Source: Nocardia colli
GTDB lineage: Bacteria; Actinomycetota; Actinomycetes; Mycobacteriales; Mycobacteriaceae
Reading direction: 5' to 3'
Assembly: GCF_008704205.1 (NCBI RefSeq)
Contig: NZ_VXLC01000001.1
Location: 496,001-560,000, forward strand
DNA length: 64,000 nucleotides
A program made the translations under genes and the position numbers. The notes beneath the pieces are model-generated. The model had not been told where the DNA came from. It did no database searches and worked only from the letters and a program-made list of their open reading frames with translations. This document shows positions 42,712-51,442 of this stretch, one piece after another. The stretch's first letter is position 1; the number at the start of each line of letters is the position of its first letter.

Positions 42712-43485
42712 ATGACCGAGGCTTCACTGTTCGATCTGACCGGCCACGTGTCCGTCGTCACCGGCGGCAATTCCGGCATCGGCCTCGGCTTCGCCCGCGG
42801 GCTCGCGCGGGCCGGCGCCGACGTGTGCATCGTCGGCCGCAACCCCGAACGCAATGCCGATGCCGCCGACATCCTGCGCGCCTACGGCGGGCGGGTGCTC
42901 GCGCTGTCCTGCGACGTCGGCGACGAGCAGCAGGTGATCGATACCATCGCCAGGGCCGCCGGCGAACTCGGCCGCATCGATTCGTGTTTCGTCAATGCCG
43001 GAGTGCCGCAAGGTGTCACGCCGTTCCTGGAGATGGACCTCGCCGAGTTCCGCCGGATCACGTCGATCAACCTCGACGCCGCCTTCGTCACGCTGCGCGA
43101 GGCCGCGAAGGTGATGGTGACCCAGGGCGACGGTGGCAGCCTGGTCGGCACCGCCAGTCTCGCTGCCCGCCAAGGTGTTCCGCGCGGGCAGGGTTATGCG
43201 GCGAGCAAGGCCGGGCTGATCGCCATCATGAACTCGATCGCCGTCGAACTCGGCAAGCACGGCATCCGGGCCAACTCGGTGCTGCCCGGATGGGTCGAAA
43301 CCCCCATGACCGACGGCATTTTCGGGTGGGACCGGTTCCGTGATCGGGTGCAGCCGCGCATCCCCGCCAAGCGCTGGGGACGGCCGACCGACTTCGAGTC
43401 GGTCGCGGTGTACCTGGCCAGCCCGGCCAGTTCGTACCACACCGGCGACACCCTGCTCATCGATGGCGGCTACAGCATGTTCTGA
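42712..43485 (+). CDS. Short-chain dehydrogenase/reductase (SDR)
   Basis: 257 residues, classical SDR. Cofactor motif [22 protein letters not shown] motif [10 protein letters not shown], active-site Tyr/Lys in YAASKAGL (near 162-169) with Ser upstream, and C-terminal LIDGGYSMF. Cytoplasmic NAD(P)-dependent oxidoreductase of unknown substrate. ATG at 42712 is preferred over upstream in-frame codons. It stands alone between dcd and a PAP2 phosphatase. Confidence 0.92.
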   Translation: MTEASLFDLTGHVSVVTGGNSGIGLGFARGLARAGADVCIVGRNPERNADAADILRAYGGRVLALSCDVGDEQQVIDTIARAAGELGRIDSCFVNAGVPQGVTPFLEMDLAEFRRITSINLDAAFVTLREAAKVMVTQGDGGSLVGTASLAARQGVPRGQGYAASKAGLIAIMNSIAVELGKHGIRANSVLPGWVETPMTDGIFGWDRFRDRVQPRIPAKRWGRPTDFESVAVYLASPASSYHTGDTLLIDGGYSMF

Positions 43486-43532
43486 CGCGCGCGGCGCGGT
43501 CCTCAGCCAATCCTCAGCGTCGGGATGGGATC

Positions 43533-44252
43533 GTGGGATGGGTGACCACGAATTCGCCACCGGGCCGGAGCTGGGATCTGGTCCACACACTCGCCGTGTC
43601 GGCCGCGCTGCTGGCCGTTTTCGCCGTCGGATTGACCAGCAACGTCATCGGGAAGAACGGGCTCACCGCGATCGACACCCCGGTCGCGGACTGGGCCGTC
43701 GCACATCGCAACGGCACGCTGACTCCGCTCGCGAAAATAGTCAGCAACCTCGGTGGCACCGTCGCGATGAGCATCCTGGCGACGGTGGCCGTCCTCGCCT
43801 TCGCCTTACGCGGGTATCGGCGAGAGGCCGCACTGATCGCCGCGACCGGCCTCGGCGCGTGGGTACTGGTGGACGGCGGTAAGAACCTGATCGCCCGGCC
43901 GCGACCGCCGATTGTCGATCACGTCGTGGTCAAGACGAATTTCGCCTACCCGTCCGGGCACAGCCTCGGTTCGATCGTCGTGATCAGCGTCCTCGCCGTC
44001 CTGCTGATCCCGCGGCTGCGTCGTCCGGCGACTCGTTGGGCCGCGGCCGTCGTTGCCGCCATCTTCGTTGCCGCAGTGGGGCTTTCCCGCATCTACCTAG
44101 GGGTCCACTGGTCGACGGATGTGCTCGGCGGCTGGTCGCTCGGTGCGCTCTGGGTCATCGTCTGCTTCCTCGGCTACCTGTACTTCGGCCAACGGCAAGC
44201 TCGAACGGCAGCCGAGTTCCGCGATCCTGCTCGCGCGCAAGACATCCGCTAG
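43533..44252 (+). CDS. PAP2-type membrane phosphatase
   Basis: 239 residues with six TM segments. All three PAP2 motifs are present: KNLIARPRPP (near 120), YPSGHSLGSI (near 145) and SRIYLGVHWSTDVLGG (near 190-205). Dephosphorylates lipid phosphates such as phosphatidic acid or undecaprenyl diphosphate at the outer face of the membrane. GTG at 43533 or 43542 are both plausible starts. Confidence 0.9.
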   Translation: MGWVTTNSPPGRSWDLVHTLAVSAALLAVFAVGLTSNVIGKNGLTAIDTPVADWAVAHRNGTLTPLAKIVSNLGGTVAMSILATVAVLAFALRGYRREAALIAATGLGAWVLVDGGKNLIARPRPPIVDHVVVKTNFAYPSGHSLGSIVVISVLAVLLIPRLRRPATRWAAAVVAAIFVAAVGLSRIYLGVHWSTDVLGGWSLGALWVIVCFLGYLYFGQRQARTAAEFRDPARAQDIR

Positions 44253-44375
44253 CCGCGCCCTTGGTCCAGGCCGGACAGCTCGACGTGTCGAATGCCGGAC
44301 CGTCGCATATTGTTCTGGCGGCGAGGGGGTTTCGCCGGTCGACGTGCCCCTGCCGGAATTCGCCGAGGAGGCGCT

Positions 44376-45560
44376 GTGGTGTTGGTGGACGGGACGGTCG
44401 AGCGCGGGTTCGAGGCGGTTCGCGACGCGTTTGCGCAGGCGCAGGCCGAGGACGAGGGTGCCGCTCAGCTGTGTATCTATCGCCATGGCCGGGCTGTCGT
44501 CGATCTGTGGGCCGGACAGGACCCGATTTCCGGGAAAGCCTGGGACGGGGAATCGGCGTCGGTGCTGATGTCGGTGTCCAAGGGGGTGACCGCGACCTGC
44601 GTGCACATGCTGGTCGAGCGGGGACAGCTCGAGCTGTCCGCCCCGGTCCGCGAGTACTGGCCGGAGTTCGCGGCCGGCGGTAAGGCCGACATCACCGTCG
44701 CCGAACTGCTCGCGCACCGCGCCGGGCTGCCCGGTTTCGACCCGGCGGCGGCGATCGGCGCCCAGAAGCTGACCGACTGGTCGATGTGCACCGACGCCCT
44801 CGCGGCGATGACTCCGCTGTGGCAGCCCGGCTCCGCGTTCTACTATCACTCCATCACTTGGGGTTATTTGGCCGGCGAGTTGATCCGCCGGGTCACCGGC
44901 AAGAGCGTCGGCGATTTCCTCGCCGCCGAGATCGCCGGGCCGCTCGGATTGAGCCTGTGGATCGGGCTGCCGGAAACCGAGGAGCACCGCGTCGTTCCGC
45001 AGTTCAGCCGCAAGGAGCAGCCGACCGCCGCGCAGGTGGCGTCGGTACTGGCCAACATCGGGATCGATGTCGAAGCACCCTTGATTCGCACGCTTCTCGC
45101 GACCGTCGAGACCCGGGAAGACGGGATTGCCCTGCTCAACACCCGCGAGGGACACGCGGCCGAGGTTCCGGCAGGCAACGCGATCGGCAACGCCCGCTCC
45201 CTCGCCCGGCTGTACGCGGCAACGATCGGCGAGGTCGACGGCGTCCGCCTGCTCTCCCCGCAGACCGTGAACCGAGCCCGCCAACCCCAAACCGACGGCC
45301 TGCGCGGCCCCGCACCCCTCGACATCCTGCCGATCACCCACCGCTTCGCCAACGGCTACGAAATCAACGGCCCCGCCCACGCCATGCTCGGCGACGGCTC
45401 CTTCGGCCACATCGGCACCGGCGGCCGCCTCACCTTCGCCCACCCCGAGTCCAGCGTCGCCCTCGGCTACACCTGCACCAACATGATCTGGGAAGACGTA
45501 GCCGGCCCCGACCCCCGCTGGTTGCCCTGGATGGCAGCTCTTCAGGAGGCAATCGCCTGA
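44376..45560 (+). CDS. Serine beta-lactamase-like hydrolase
   Basis: 394 residues, class C beta-lactamase/penicillin-binding fold. SxxK motif MSVSKG (Ser66, Lys69), second motif YYHSITWGY near 150, third region HIGTGGRLTF near 355. No signal peptide. The group contains esterases (EstB-like) as well as true beta-lactamases; an intracellular esterase is likelier. GTG at 44376 follows GAGGAG 5 nt upstream. Confidence 0.88.
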   Translation: MVLVDGTVERGFEAVRDAFAQAQAEDEGAAQLCIYRHGRAVVDLWAGQDPISGKAWDGESASVLMSVSKGVTATCVHMLVERGQLELSAPVREYWPEFAAGGKADITVAELLAHRAGLPGFDPAAAIGAQKLTDWSMCTDALAAMTPLWQPGSAFYYHSITWGYLAGELIRRVTGKSVGDFLAAEIAGPLGLSLWIGLPETEEHRVVPQFSRKEQPTAAQVASVLANIGIDVEAPLIRTLLATVETREDGIALLNTREGHAAEVPAGNAIGNARSLARLYAATIGEVDGVRLLSPQTVNRARQPQTDGLRGPAPLDILPITHRFANGYEINGPAHAMLGDGSFGHIGTGGRLTFAHPESSVALGYTCTNMIWEDVAGPDPRWLPWMAALQEAIA

Positions 45561-45572
45561 CGCCACCCCTGA

Positions 45573-46112
45573 TCAGGACAGTTTCACTCGATCGAGAATC
45601 GACTTGATCAAGGTCTGCTGAGCATCACAACTGGCAGTCGAAGTGTCGTCCAGCTCAACCGCCCGCTTGGACGTGGCCGGAGCAATGGTCACGCTCAAAC
45701 GGGCGTCGCTGTAGAAAACGGAGACATTGCAAATCCCTCCCTTTTCCTCAGTAACCACTGCCGACTTCCCACCAACATCCATCGTGCGCACAGACGGCAA
45801 CATGCCAGGCTCCATCCGCGACACCGGCGAACCCGACCCATAGTTGCGATCGATCAGACTCACCGTCACGTAATCACCCCAGCGGCAACCGATGCTGTCC
45901 ACATCCGCCGCCGCCGTCTTGGTCCGATCCACACGCTGCGGAGCAGTCACATCACCACTCGAGTTGTAAGACATCGCCTCCACCTGCGCCACATCAACCA
46001 GCGAACACGGATCGACATCCCGCCAACCGCGCTCCGCCACAACATCTTTACCGCAACCCGGCAGTGCCAGACCGACCATCAAGATGCCCACACCTGAGAC
46101 AATCCGCTTCAT
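45573..46112 (-). CDS. DUF3558 lipoprotein
   Basis: 179 residues. Lipobox LALPGC at residues 15-20 puts the acylated Cys at position 20. DPCSLVD near 39, GCRWGDYVTV near 80 and CNVSV/C near the end match DUF3558, a lipoprotein family largely restricted to Mycobacteriales. Last gene of a three-gene operon with a WXG100-like protein, 2 nt after the preceding stop. The predicted location is the outer face of the plasma membrane. Confidence 0.82.
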   Translation of the reverse strand: MKRIVSGVGILMVGLALPGCGKDVVAERGWRDVDPCSLVDVAQVEAMSYNSSGDVTAPQRVDRTKTAAADVDSIGCRWGDYVTVSLIDRNYGSGSPVSRMEPGMLPSVRTMDVGGKSAVVTEEKGGICNVSVFYSDARLSVTIAPATSKRAVELDDTSTASCDAQQTLIKSILDRVKLS

Positions 46113-46114
46113 AC

Positions 46115-46543
46115 CTACACCAACCAACTCTTCGGTGGGCCGAGTTCTTCTTCGTCGTCGTACGGGTCGTCATAGCCCGTTCGATCATCTTGAATCACCG
46201 CACCACTGCTCGGACTACCGGCGGTTGCGAAGCTGAACGGAATGCCTTGTTCGATCAGGCGGGCGACTTCCGGCGGCCGAGGCCTGCCTCCCTCCACTAC
46301 CTCGCGCCAGGTGTACTCACCACGAGCGATTGCGGCCTCGCAAGCGGCCAATTGCGGCGACGCGCCAGGTTCCCTGGCCATGGAGTTGAGCTGGGTTTCG
46401 GTAATGCCGGCGAAAGGCTCCATATCTTCCTCGGCGAGTCGCTGCAACCGATTTCGTTGAGTCTCCAGATCCGCTAGAGAGTTCTGAAACCGCCGAACTG
46501 CGGCTTCCGCGCCGGGTGGTATGTCACTCTTGTCGATCCACAT
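46115..46543 (-). CDS. Small acidic protein in WXG operon, unknown
   Basis: 142 residues. The first ~70 residues are helical with heptad-like LADLETQRNRLQRLAEE, the C-terminus is disordered and acidic (YDDPYDDEEEL) ending GPPKSWLV. No signal peptide. Sandwiched by 3 and 2 nt between the WXG-like gene and the lipoprotein gene, so it is likely its partner, chaperone or immunity factor. Confidence 0.7.
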   Translation of the reverse strand: MWIDKSDIPPGAEAAVRRFQNSLADLETQRNRLQRLAEEDMEPFAGITETQLNSMAREPGASPQLAACEAAIARGEYTWREVVEGGRPRPPEVARLIEQGIPFSFATAGSPSSGAVIQDDRTGYDDPYDDEEELGPPKSWLV

Positions 46544-46546
46544 GAT

Positions 46547-47815
46547 TCAGTCCTCCCAAGCTTGCGTTCCGGTCGGCGCGGTATATTTATCCTTCGGCGC
46601 GTTCGTGACCTTACTAACGTCAGCGGCGTTGATAATATCGATGCCGAGCTCGAGTTGCTGCTTCCGCTCGTCTACCTTATACCTATCCTTTAGCTTATCA
46701 ATTCTGCCCTGAAGTTCTTTGGCCGCCGCATCTTGCGGATTCTGCAGCGCCTCGATGACCGCTTTCGCATCGGCGATGACCTGCTTCATCTTATCGAGGG
46801 TTTCCGTCGCGTGCTGATAGATTTCCCAGATCGCTTTACCGAGGTCGTACAGGTCCTTGGCGCGGAACAACCAGCCCACGCCAGGGATTAGCGAGGTGGA
46901 CACCTTCGCGAAGACATCCTTCAGGCCTTTGTCGATCAGCTCTTCTTTGACTTTTTTATTGACATAATCGAGGAGCGTCTTGGTGGCGTCCTTGATTTCT
47001 TGAGAAGTTGCGTCGAGAACGGCTTTTGCGATCCTGCCGATCGACCCCTCCCATGCCATGGCGTTGGCCAATCGCAACCCATGATCCTGATAGGCATCCG
47101 CCGCTTTGCCGGTCCAGCTCGAAGCAAGCTGGCTGTTACCGGCTTTCAACGTAGAGGCGAGGGCCTCGGCAGCGGTACCTGCCTTGCTGAAGCATTCACC
47201 CGCTCGCTCCAACTCGGCCCAGTTGCCGGCCAATGGACCGATGAGCTGCTCCAGCGGACTCCATCCACCAGCTGGACCGAGGCCAACGTTGTCATGCAGC
47301 CAAGCGGTGACCTCTTTGATGTTCTTGTCGATATCGGTCAAGATCCCTTTACTTGAATCGATGATCGACCTGATATCACTTTCCCGATGCGCCGGAAGCT
47401 CGACGTCCGGGCTATCACCCGCCGGGAACGTGGTCGCATCGTTAACTGGATCTACGTTGTATCCGGTATAGCCGCCATAATTTTCGATCTTCGAATGCGA
47501 ATCAGCGAGCTTGTCAGCCGAAGTTCTATCCGTGGAGCTGTAGCGCCAGGACGCTCGTTTCAGCTCGTACCCCACCGCGTCCAGATCGACCGACCGGCTG
47601 GTGAGGCGAGATGCCATCATGGAGCCGAATATTGCCACCGCGTCATCTATCCCGACGGTATCAATCAAACCGGCGTTATCGAAGGCGCCGTCTCCTTTGT
47701 AGGAAAAATCAACCGGCGCCTTGGCGAGAATAGTGGCATTACGTACCGTCTGCGCCAAATTTGCGGAAAGGTCACCCATCCCATAAATATCGCCCGGCCG
47801 AGCCGAAAATGTCAT
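46547..47815 (-). CDS. WXG100/Esx-like protein, possible type VII secretion substrate
   Basis: 422 residues. Three parts: a region around 1-120 of unknown fold; a WXG-like helix pair around 185-260 with SSWTGKAADAYQDHG (W-x-G at residues about 227-229); a hydrophobic patch (about 310-335) and Lys/Glu-rich helices to the end. The hydrophobic section could be a membrane helix. No signal peptide, consistent with Esx-type export. Visibly lower GC and more AT-rich codons than its neighbours, in a tight operon with a small protein and a lipoprotein. A toxin domain is not recognised. Confidence 0.72.
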   Translation of the reverse strand: MTFSARPGDIYGMGDLSANLAQTVRNATILAKAPVDFSYKGDGAFDNAGLIDTVGIDDAVAIFGSMMASRLTSRSVDLDAVGYELKRASWRYSSTDRTSADKLADSHSKIENYGGYTGYNVDPVNDATTFPAGDSPDVELPAHRESDIRSIIDSSKGILTDIDKNIKEVTAWLHDNVGLGPAGGWSPLEQLIGPLAGNWAELERAGECFSKAGTAAEALASTLKAGNSQLASSWTGKAADAYQDHGLRLANAMAWEGSIGRIAKAVLDATSQEIKDATKTLLDYVNKKVKEELIDKGLKDVFAKVSTSLIPGVGWLFRAKDLYDLGKAIWEIYQHATETLDKMKQVIADAKAVIEALQNPQDAAAKELQGRIDKLKDRYKVDERKQQLELGIDIINAADVSKVTNAPKDKYTAPTGTQAWED

Positions 47816-48122
47816 GATATCCCTCCCCGATAATGCTGCATGTCTACAAACCTAGGGATGGTGCAAGTCCGGGCGTGAGGCGATGCGACTAACTCCCTCC
47901 CGCCGGGGAGCTTACGACTGGCCGTGATGAGGCGCAAGCGGACCTCGGGTCACCGTTACCCTGCACCCATGCATCCTTCGCCCCGTGGGTGAGCGGGATC
48001 CCGGACTAGAGACGGCGCCGTCCCCAACGTCCGACAGTCGGCGCAGGTCAGGGGTGTCTGCCAGGACTTTTCCCGGTGGGGGGACAGTTCTGCTAAAGTC
48101 TCGGAAGTACCTTTACCGGTCT
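47816..48122. other. 307-bp spacer between the WXG operon and tRNA-Gly
   Basis: No ORF. A TAAAGT -10 box (48094-48099) about 24 nt before the tRNA fits a tRNA promoter of this group. The opposite end holds the WXG promoter with a GGGAGGG site just before ATG 47815. Confidence 0.6.
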
Positions 48123-48193
48123 GCCGATGTAGTTCAATGGTAGAACTTCTGCTTCCCAAGCAGACAGCGCGGGTTCGATTCCCGTCATCGGCT
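48123..48193 (+). tRNA. tRNA-Gly (CCC)
   Basis: Acceptor arm GCCGATG/CATCGGC, anticodon loop TTCCCAA between stem TCTGC/GCAGA (anticodon CCC), T-arm GCGGG-TTCGATT-CCCGT. Complete cloverleaf; CCA is not encoded. Confidence 0.97.
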
Positions 48194-48219
48194 CTCAGTA
48201 GTGGAAGCCCCGGCCAGAT

Positions 48220-48241
48220 GCCCTGGTGCAGGGCTTTTTTT
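48220..48241 (+). terminator. Intrinsic terminator of tRNA-Gly
   Basis: GCCCT-GGTGC-AGGGC hairpin followed by seven T. An unusually classic rho-independent terminator for this GC-rich DNA. Confidence 0.9.
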
Positions 48242-48500
48242 GTTGCCTTGACCTGCTGCGCGGAGCGCGGCACTCGGGTTCGGGGGTGTCGAAGCGCCTC
48301 GATGCCAAAGCGATTGGTTCGAACCTGTTGCTTCGCCCGCGTGACGGGCAGTCGCGGCGCATCGCGGAGTTGCGCCCTGCCGCTGGGTTCGCTGGCCTGC
48401 TCATCACCGGCGGTAATCGGGCAATACACCGGAGGGATGATGCCGAATGGGCAATGCGGGCGATATCGGTGGCGTATCGGGTGCTGCTAGCGTCCTGACT

Positions 48501-49811
48501 ATGCGCTTTTCGATGCCGGGCTCGAATTCTATTGCACTATCGAGTGTTTCGACCGGAGGCTCGTGGACGCCGCTGCGGAAATTGGGGTTCCGGTTTTTGT
48601 TTACGGTCGGCGGGTCTGTGCTTGTTGTATTCGTGTATGGCGGTTTTGTCGTGCTGAATGCATTGATCATGCCGCTCAAGACTGGTTTGGCGCAGGTGGG
48701 CAGTGTGTTGTTGCGCGGGCGCGAGGTCGCTATGGATGCTACGAACAGCGGCGATACGCTCGGAGACTGGTATGCCCTGGCGGGGTGCTTCTTCGTCGCG
48801 ATAGTGGCAACGGTCGCGTGGACTGCTCTCGATCGACGGCGGGATAATTATCGGAGTCTGGGGAGGTCATTATTCGAGGTTGCTCGAGTAGGCCTGGTGG
48901 TCGATCTTATTGCGTATGGATTGGCGAAAGCGATTCCCATTCAGATGGGATATATGACGCAGCCGGCGCACCAGCTTCCACTGGTTGGCGACCTCGGGCT
49001 GAAAGATACGTTGTGGACCTTCATGGGCGCATCGGATATGTACTCGATCGCCACCGGCCTGGCCGAGATCACGGCCGGAGTGCTGCTGCTGTCGAAACGA
49101 ACGTGGCTGGCCGGCGGCCTGCTAGCCATTGTGGCGATGGCACAGGTCTTTCTGCTCAACCTCTGTTACGACGTGCCGGTCAAGATCCTGTCGGGGACAC
49201 TGGTGGCCACCGCGATCGCCATCACTGCCCCGTACTGGCCGAATGTGGCGCGAGTCCTCACCAACAGCGTGCCGCTCGCGCCGCGGAAACTGTGGCCGGC
49301 GCCGGGGTCCAAATCCGTTCGAGTCGGTGCGACCTCCCTCGGATTCGTTACCGTGGCAGCACATTCGACGCTGATCGCCGTCGTGGCGCTCCTCGCCATT
49401 CACAACATGCATTCCCCGCGCTCGGCCCTCGACGGCGAATGGACGGCGCTGTCGTTCACCGTCGACGGCGTACCCGCGACGATGACGGGACTGGAGCCGG
49501 GTCCGTGGGCGAACGTGGCCGTCACCGACCGCGCCGACTACACGAGTTTCGTCAGCCAAACCCCCGCCGGGGCCACCACGGTCTGGGCATTGGATCTGCA
49601 AGAAGGATCGCTGCTGATCCGCCGGCGACTTTCGGATCAGCCAACCACTATCCGATTCCAGTTGGACGGCGATCACACGCTGCTCCTCTCCGGCACCGTC
49701 GGCAACCACGACATCGAAGGTCGGTACCGGCGACGGATCATGCAACGAGCGGATTCCCCCTTCCGATTGGTCCAGCCCGGCCCCGATGCCGACCTGCCTG
49801 CCACGTCGTGA
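48501..49811 (+). CDS. Polytopic membrane protein with soluble C-terminal domain, unknown
   Basis: 436 residues. About five to seven TM segments between residues 20 and 310 (FLFTVGGSVLVVFVYGGFVV; DWYALAGCFFVAIVATVAW; a helix near 240-260; HSTLIAVVALLAIHNM), then about 110 residues that look beta-rich (GEWTALSFTVDGVP ... IEGRYRRRIM). The signature does not match a known family to me; a periplasmic lipocalin-like domain is possible. ATG at 48501 is the first one that keeps the N-terminal basic/hydrophobic pattern. Confidence 0.72.
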   Translation: MRFSMPGSNSIALSSVSTGGSWTPLRKLGFRFLFTVGGSVLVVFVYGGFVVLNALIMPLKTGLAQVGSVLLRGREVAMDATNSGDTLGDWYALAGCFFVAIVATVAWTALDRRRDNYRSLGRSLFEVARVGLVVDLIAYGLAKAIPIQMGYMTQPAHQLPLVGDLGLKDTLWTFMGASDMYSIATGLAEITAGVLLLSKRTWLAGGLLAIVAMAQVFLLNLCYDVPVKILSGTLVATAIAITAPYWPNVARVLTNSVPLAPRKLWPAPGSKSVRVGATSLGFVTVAAHSTLIAVVALLAIHNMHSPRSALDGEWTALSFTVDGVPATMTGLEPGPWANVAVTDRADYTSFVSQTPAGATTVWALDLQEGSLLIRRRLSDQPTTIRFQLDGDHTLLLSGTVGNHDIEGRYRRRIMQRADSPFRLVQPGPDADLPATS

Positions 49812-49913
49812 GTGCTCGCTCGCCGCATGAACAGCGGCACTTCCGAGGTGCGACGCCGTAACTCTGTTGCGGGCGCAGTACCGGAGGGGGAGCTGGGGTG
49901 GCTCGGTGGGGTG

Positions 49914-51386
49914 ATGTGGATGGGGAATCGGTGGGTCGACGATCTGGGCATGTTGATTGGTCGCGCTGTATTGGTTGCGGGGTTGGCCGCCGTACTTGGT
50001 TCGGGAGTGTTGGCCGCCTGCACGTCGGAGGCCGAGCCGAGTGCTTCGCTGAGGTGGCAGCCCTGTTCGGAGAATGCTGAATTCGATTGCGGGACAGTCA
50101 GTGTTCCGATCGACTGGGCGCGGCCGGAGGGGGAGCGAATCGATGTCGCTGTGGTGCGGGATCGGGCTGACGGGCCAGCGGAGAAGGTGGGGACGTTGGT
50201 TTCGTTGCCAGGTGGGCCTGGTGGGTCGGGAGTGGATGAAATCCTGAAGGGTGGAAAGTTTTCCGCGGAGCTGCGGGGGCGGTTCGATATTGTCAGCATC
50301 GATCCGCGTGGGGTGAAGCGGAGTCATCCGGTGCAGTGTGATGCGGGGCTGGTCAAGTATCGGCCCGTTCTGGTTCCGGAGTTGGGTGGGCGGATCGATG
50401 AAGTGCACTCGTATGCAAGGGATCTCGCGGCCAGCTGCCGGCAGTACACGGGGACGCTGATGGATCACCTCGATGCGGTGAGTATCGCGCGTGATGTCGA
50501 GGCGGTGCGGTTGGCGCTCGGGGTGAACCAAATCAGTACGTACAGCCGGTCTTACGGGACGATGCCAGCGCAGGCGTACGCCGAGCTGTTCCCGAAACAC
50601 TTGCGCGCCATGCTGTTGGACAGCGTGGACGATCACAGTCTGGACGGCCGGGCCTTCCTGGCCAGCGAAGCACGAGCGGGCAAGGACACTTTCGGCGAGT
50701 TCGCGGCGTGGTGCGCGCGGGATACGCAATGCGCGCTGCATGGGACACCGGCCGATCAGGTTTTCAGCGATTTGTACGCCAAGGCCGCGCGCGGTGAGCT
50801 GCGCGATCCCACCGATGCGGCCAAGTCACTCGGCGCGTTCGATCTGAACGCTCAGCTCATCCAGCGGCTCTATCGGCCCGAATGGTCCCGGCTGGCAACG
50901 GATCTGCGCGCGCTGACCGACCAGCCCGCCGGAAGCCCGCTGCCACCCGCCCCGGCGCAGCTGCAAGGTAAACCCGCGCCGATGCCGGAGATCACCGTCT
51001 GCTCGGACTGGACGTTCGACATCGCGAACCAGGACCAGTGGACCCGGCTGTGGCGCGAACAGAACGACAACTCCGCGCCGCTGCGCGCCCACTTCGCCTG
51101 GGGCGCAGGCTCTTTGTGCTCCGGATGGCCGATCCCGCCGGCGAACCCGGCACATCGCCCGCAGATCGTGGACGGCCCACCGGTGCTCATCATCAACTCG
51201 CTGCACGACCCGGCGACACCGCACGAGTGGGCGGAAGGCGTCGCGAAGAACACGCCGAACTCGACCCTGCTGACCTACGAAGGCTGGGGCCACGGCATCT
51301 ACGACCGCTCGCCGTGCACGACGACCGCCGCCGATCAATACCTCATCAACCTCACGATCCCTCAAACCCGCTGCCCCGCAGCCTGA
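49914..51386 (+). CDS. Lipoprotein alpha/beta hydrolase (TAP/SlpD-like)
   Basis: About 490 residues. A signal with lipobox LAAC (Cys near 36 from this start) indicates a membrane lipoprotein. The fold is the large tripeptidyl-aminopeptidase/SlpD-like alpha/beta-hydrolase: oxyanion LPGGPGGSG near 105, nucleophile in YSRSYGTM (the usual first Gly is Ser), acid and His in LHDPATPHEW and GWGHGIYD. Likely an exported peptidase or esterase. ATG 49920 and ATG 49950 are alternative starts; 49950 leaves a conventional short lipoprotein signal. Confidence 0.85.
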   Translation: MWMGNRWVDDLGMLIGRAVLVAGLAAVLGSGVLAACTSEAEPSASLRWQPCSENAEFDCGTVSVPIDWARPEGERIDVAVVRDRADGPAEKVGTLVSLPGGPGGSGVDEILKGGKFSAELRGRFDIVSIDPRGVKRSHPVQCDAGLVKYRPVLVPELGGRIDEVHSYARDLAASCRQYTGTLMDHLDAVSIARDVEAVRLALGVNQISTYSRSYGTMPAQAYAELFPKHLRAMLLDSVDDHSLDGRAFLASEARAGKDTFGEFAAWCARDTQCALHGTPADQVFSDLYAKAARGELRDPTDAAKSLGAFDLNAQLIQRLYRPEWSRLATDLRALTDQPAGSPLPPAPAQLQGKPAPMPEITVCSDWTFDIANQDQWTRLWREQNDNSAPLRAHFAWGAGSLCSGWPIPPANPAHRPQIVDGPPVLIINSLHDPATPHEWAEGVAKNTPNSTLLTYEGWGHGIYDRSPCTTTAADQYLINLTIPQTRCPAA

Positions 51387-51442
51387 TCGAAGTCGGCACG
51401 GGACGGTGGCGGAACGCGCGAGCGGTCCGCCACCACTCGTCG

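Noticed and set aside
42572..42727. N-terminal extension of dCTP deaminase
   Set aside because: The upstream in-frame stretch is not family-like; GTG at 42571 gives the standard start VLLSDRD.
45573..48193. tRNA-associated prophage or integrative element
   Set aside because: Lower GC and tRNA proximity are seen, but there is no integrase, no duplicated tRNA 3' end and no phage genes in view.
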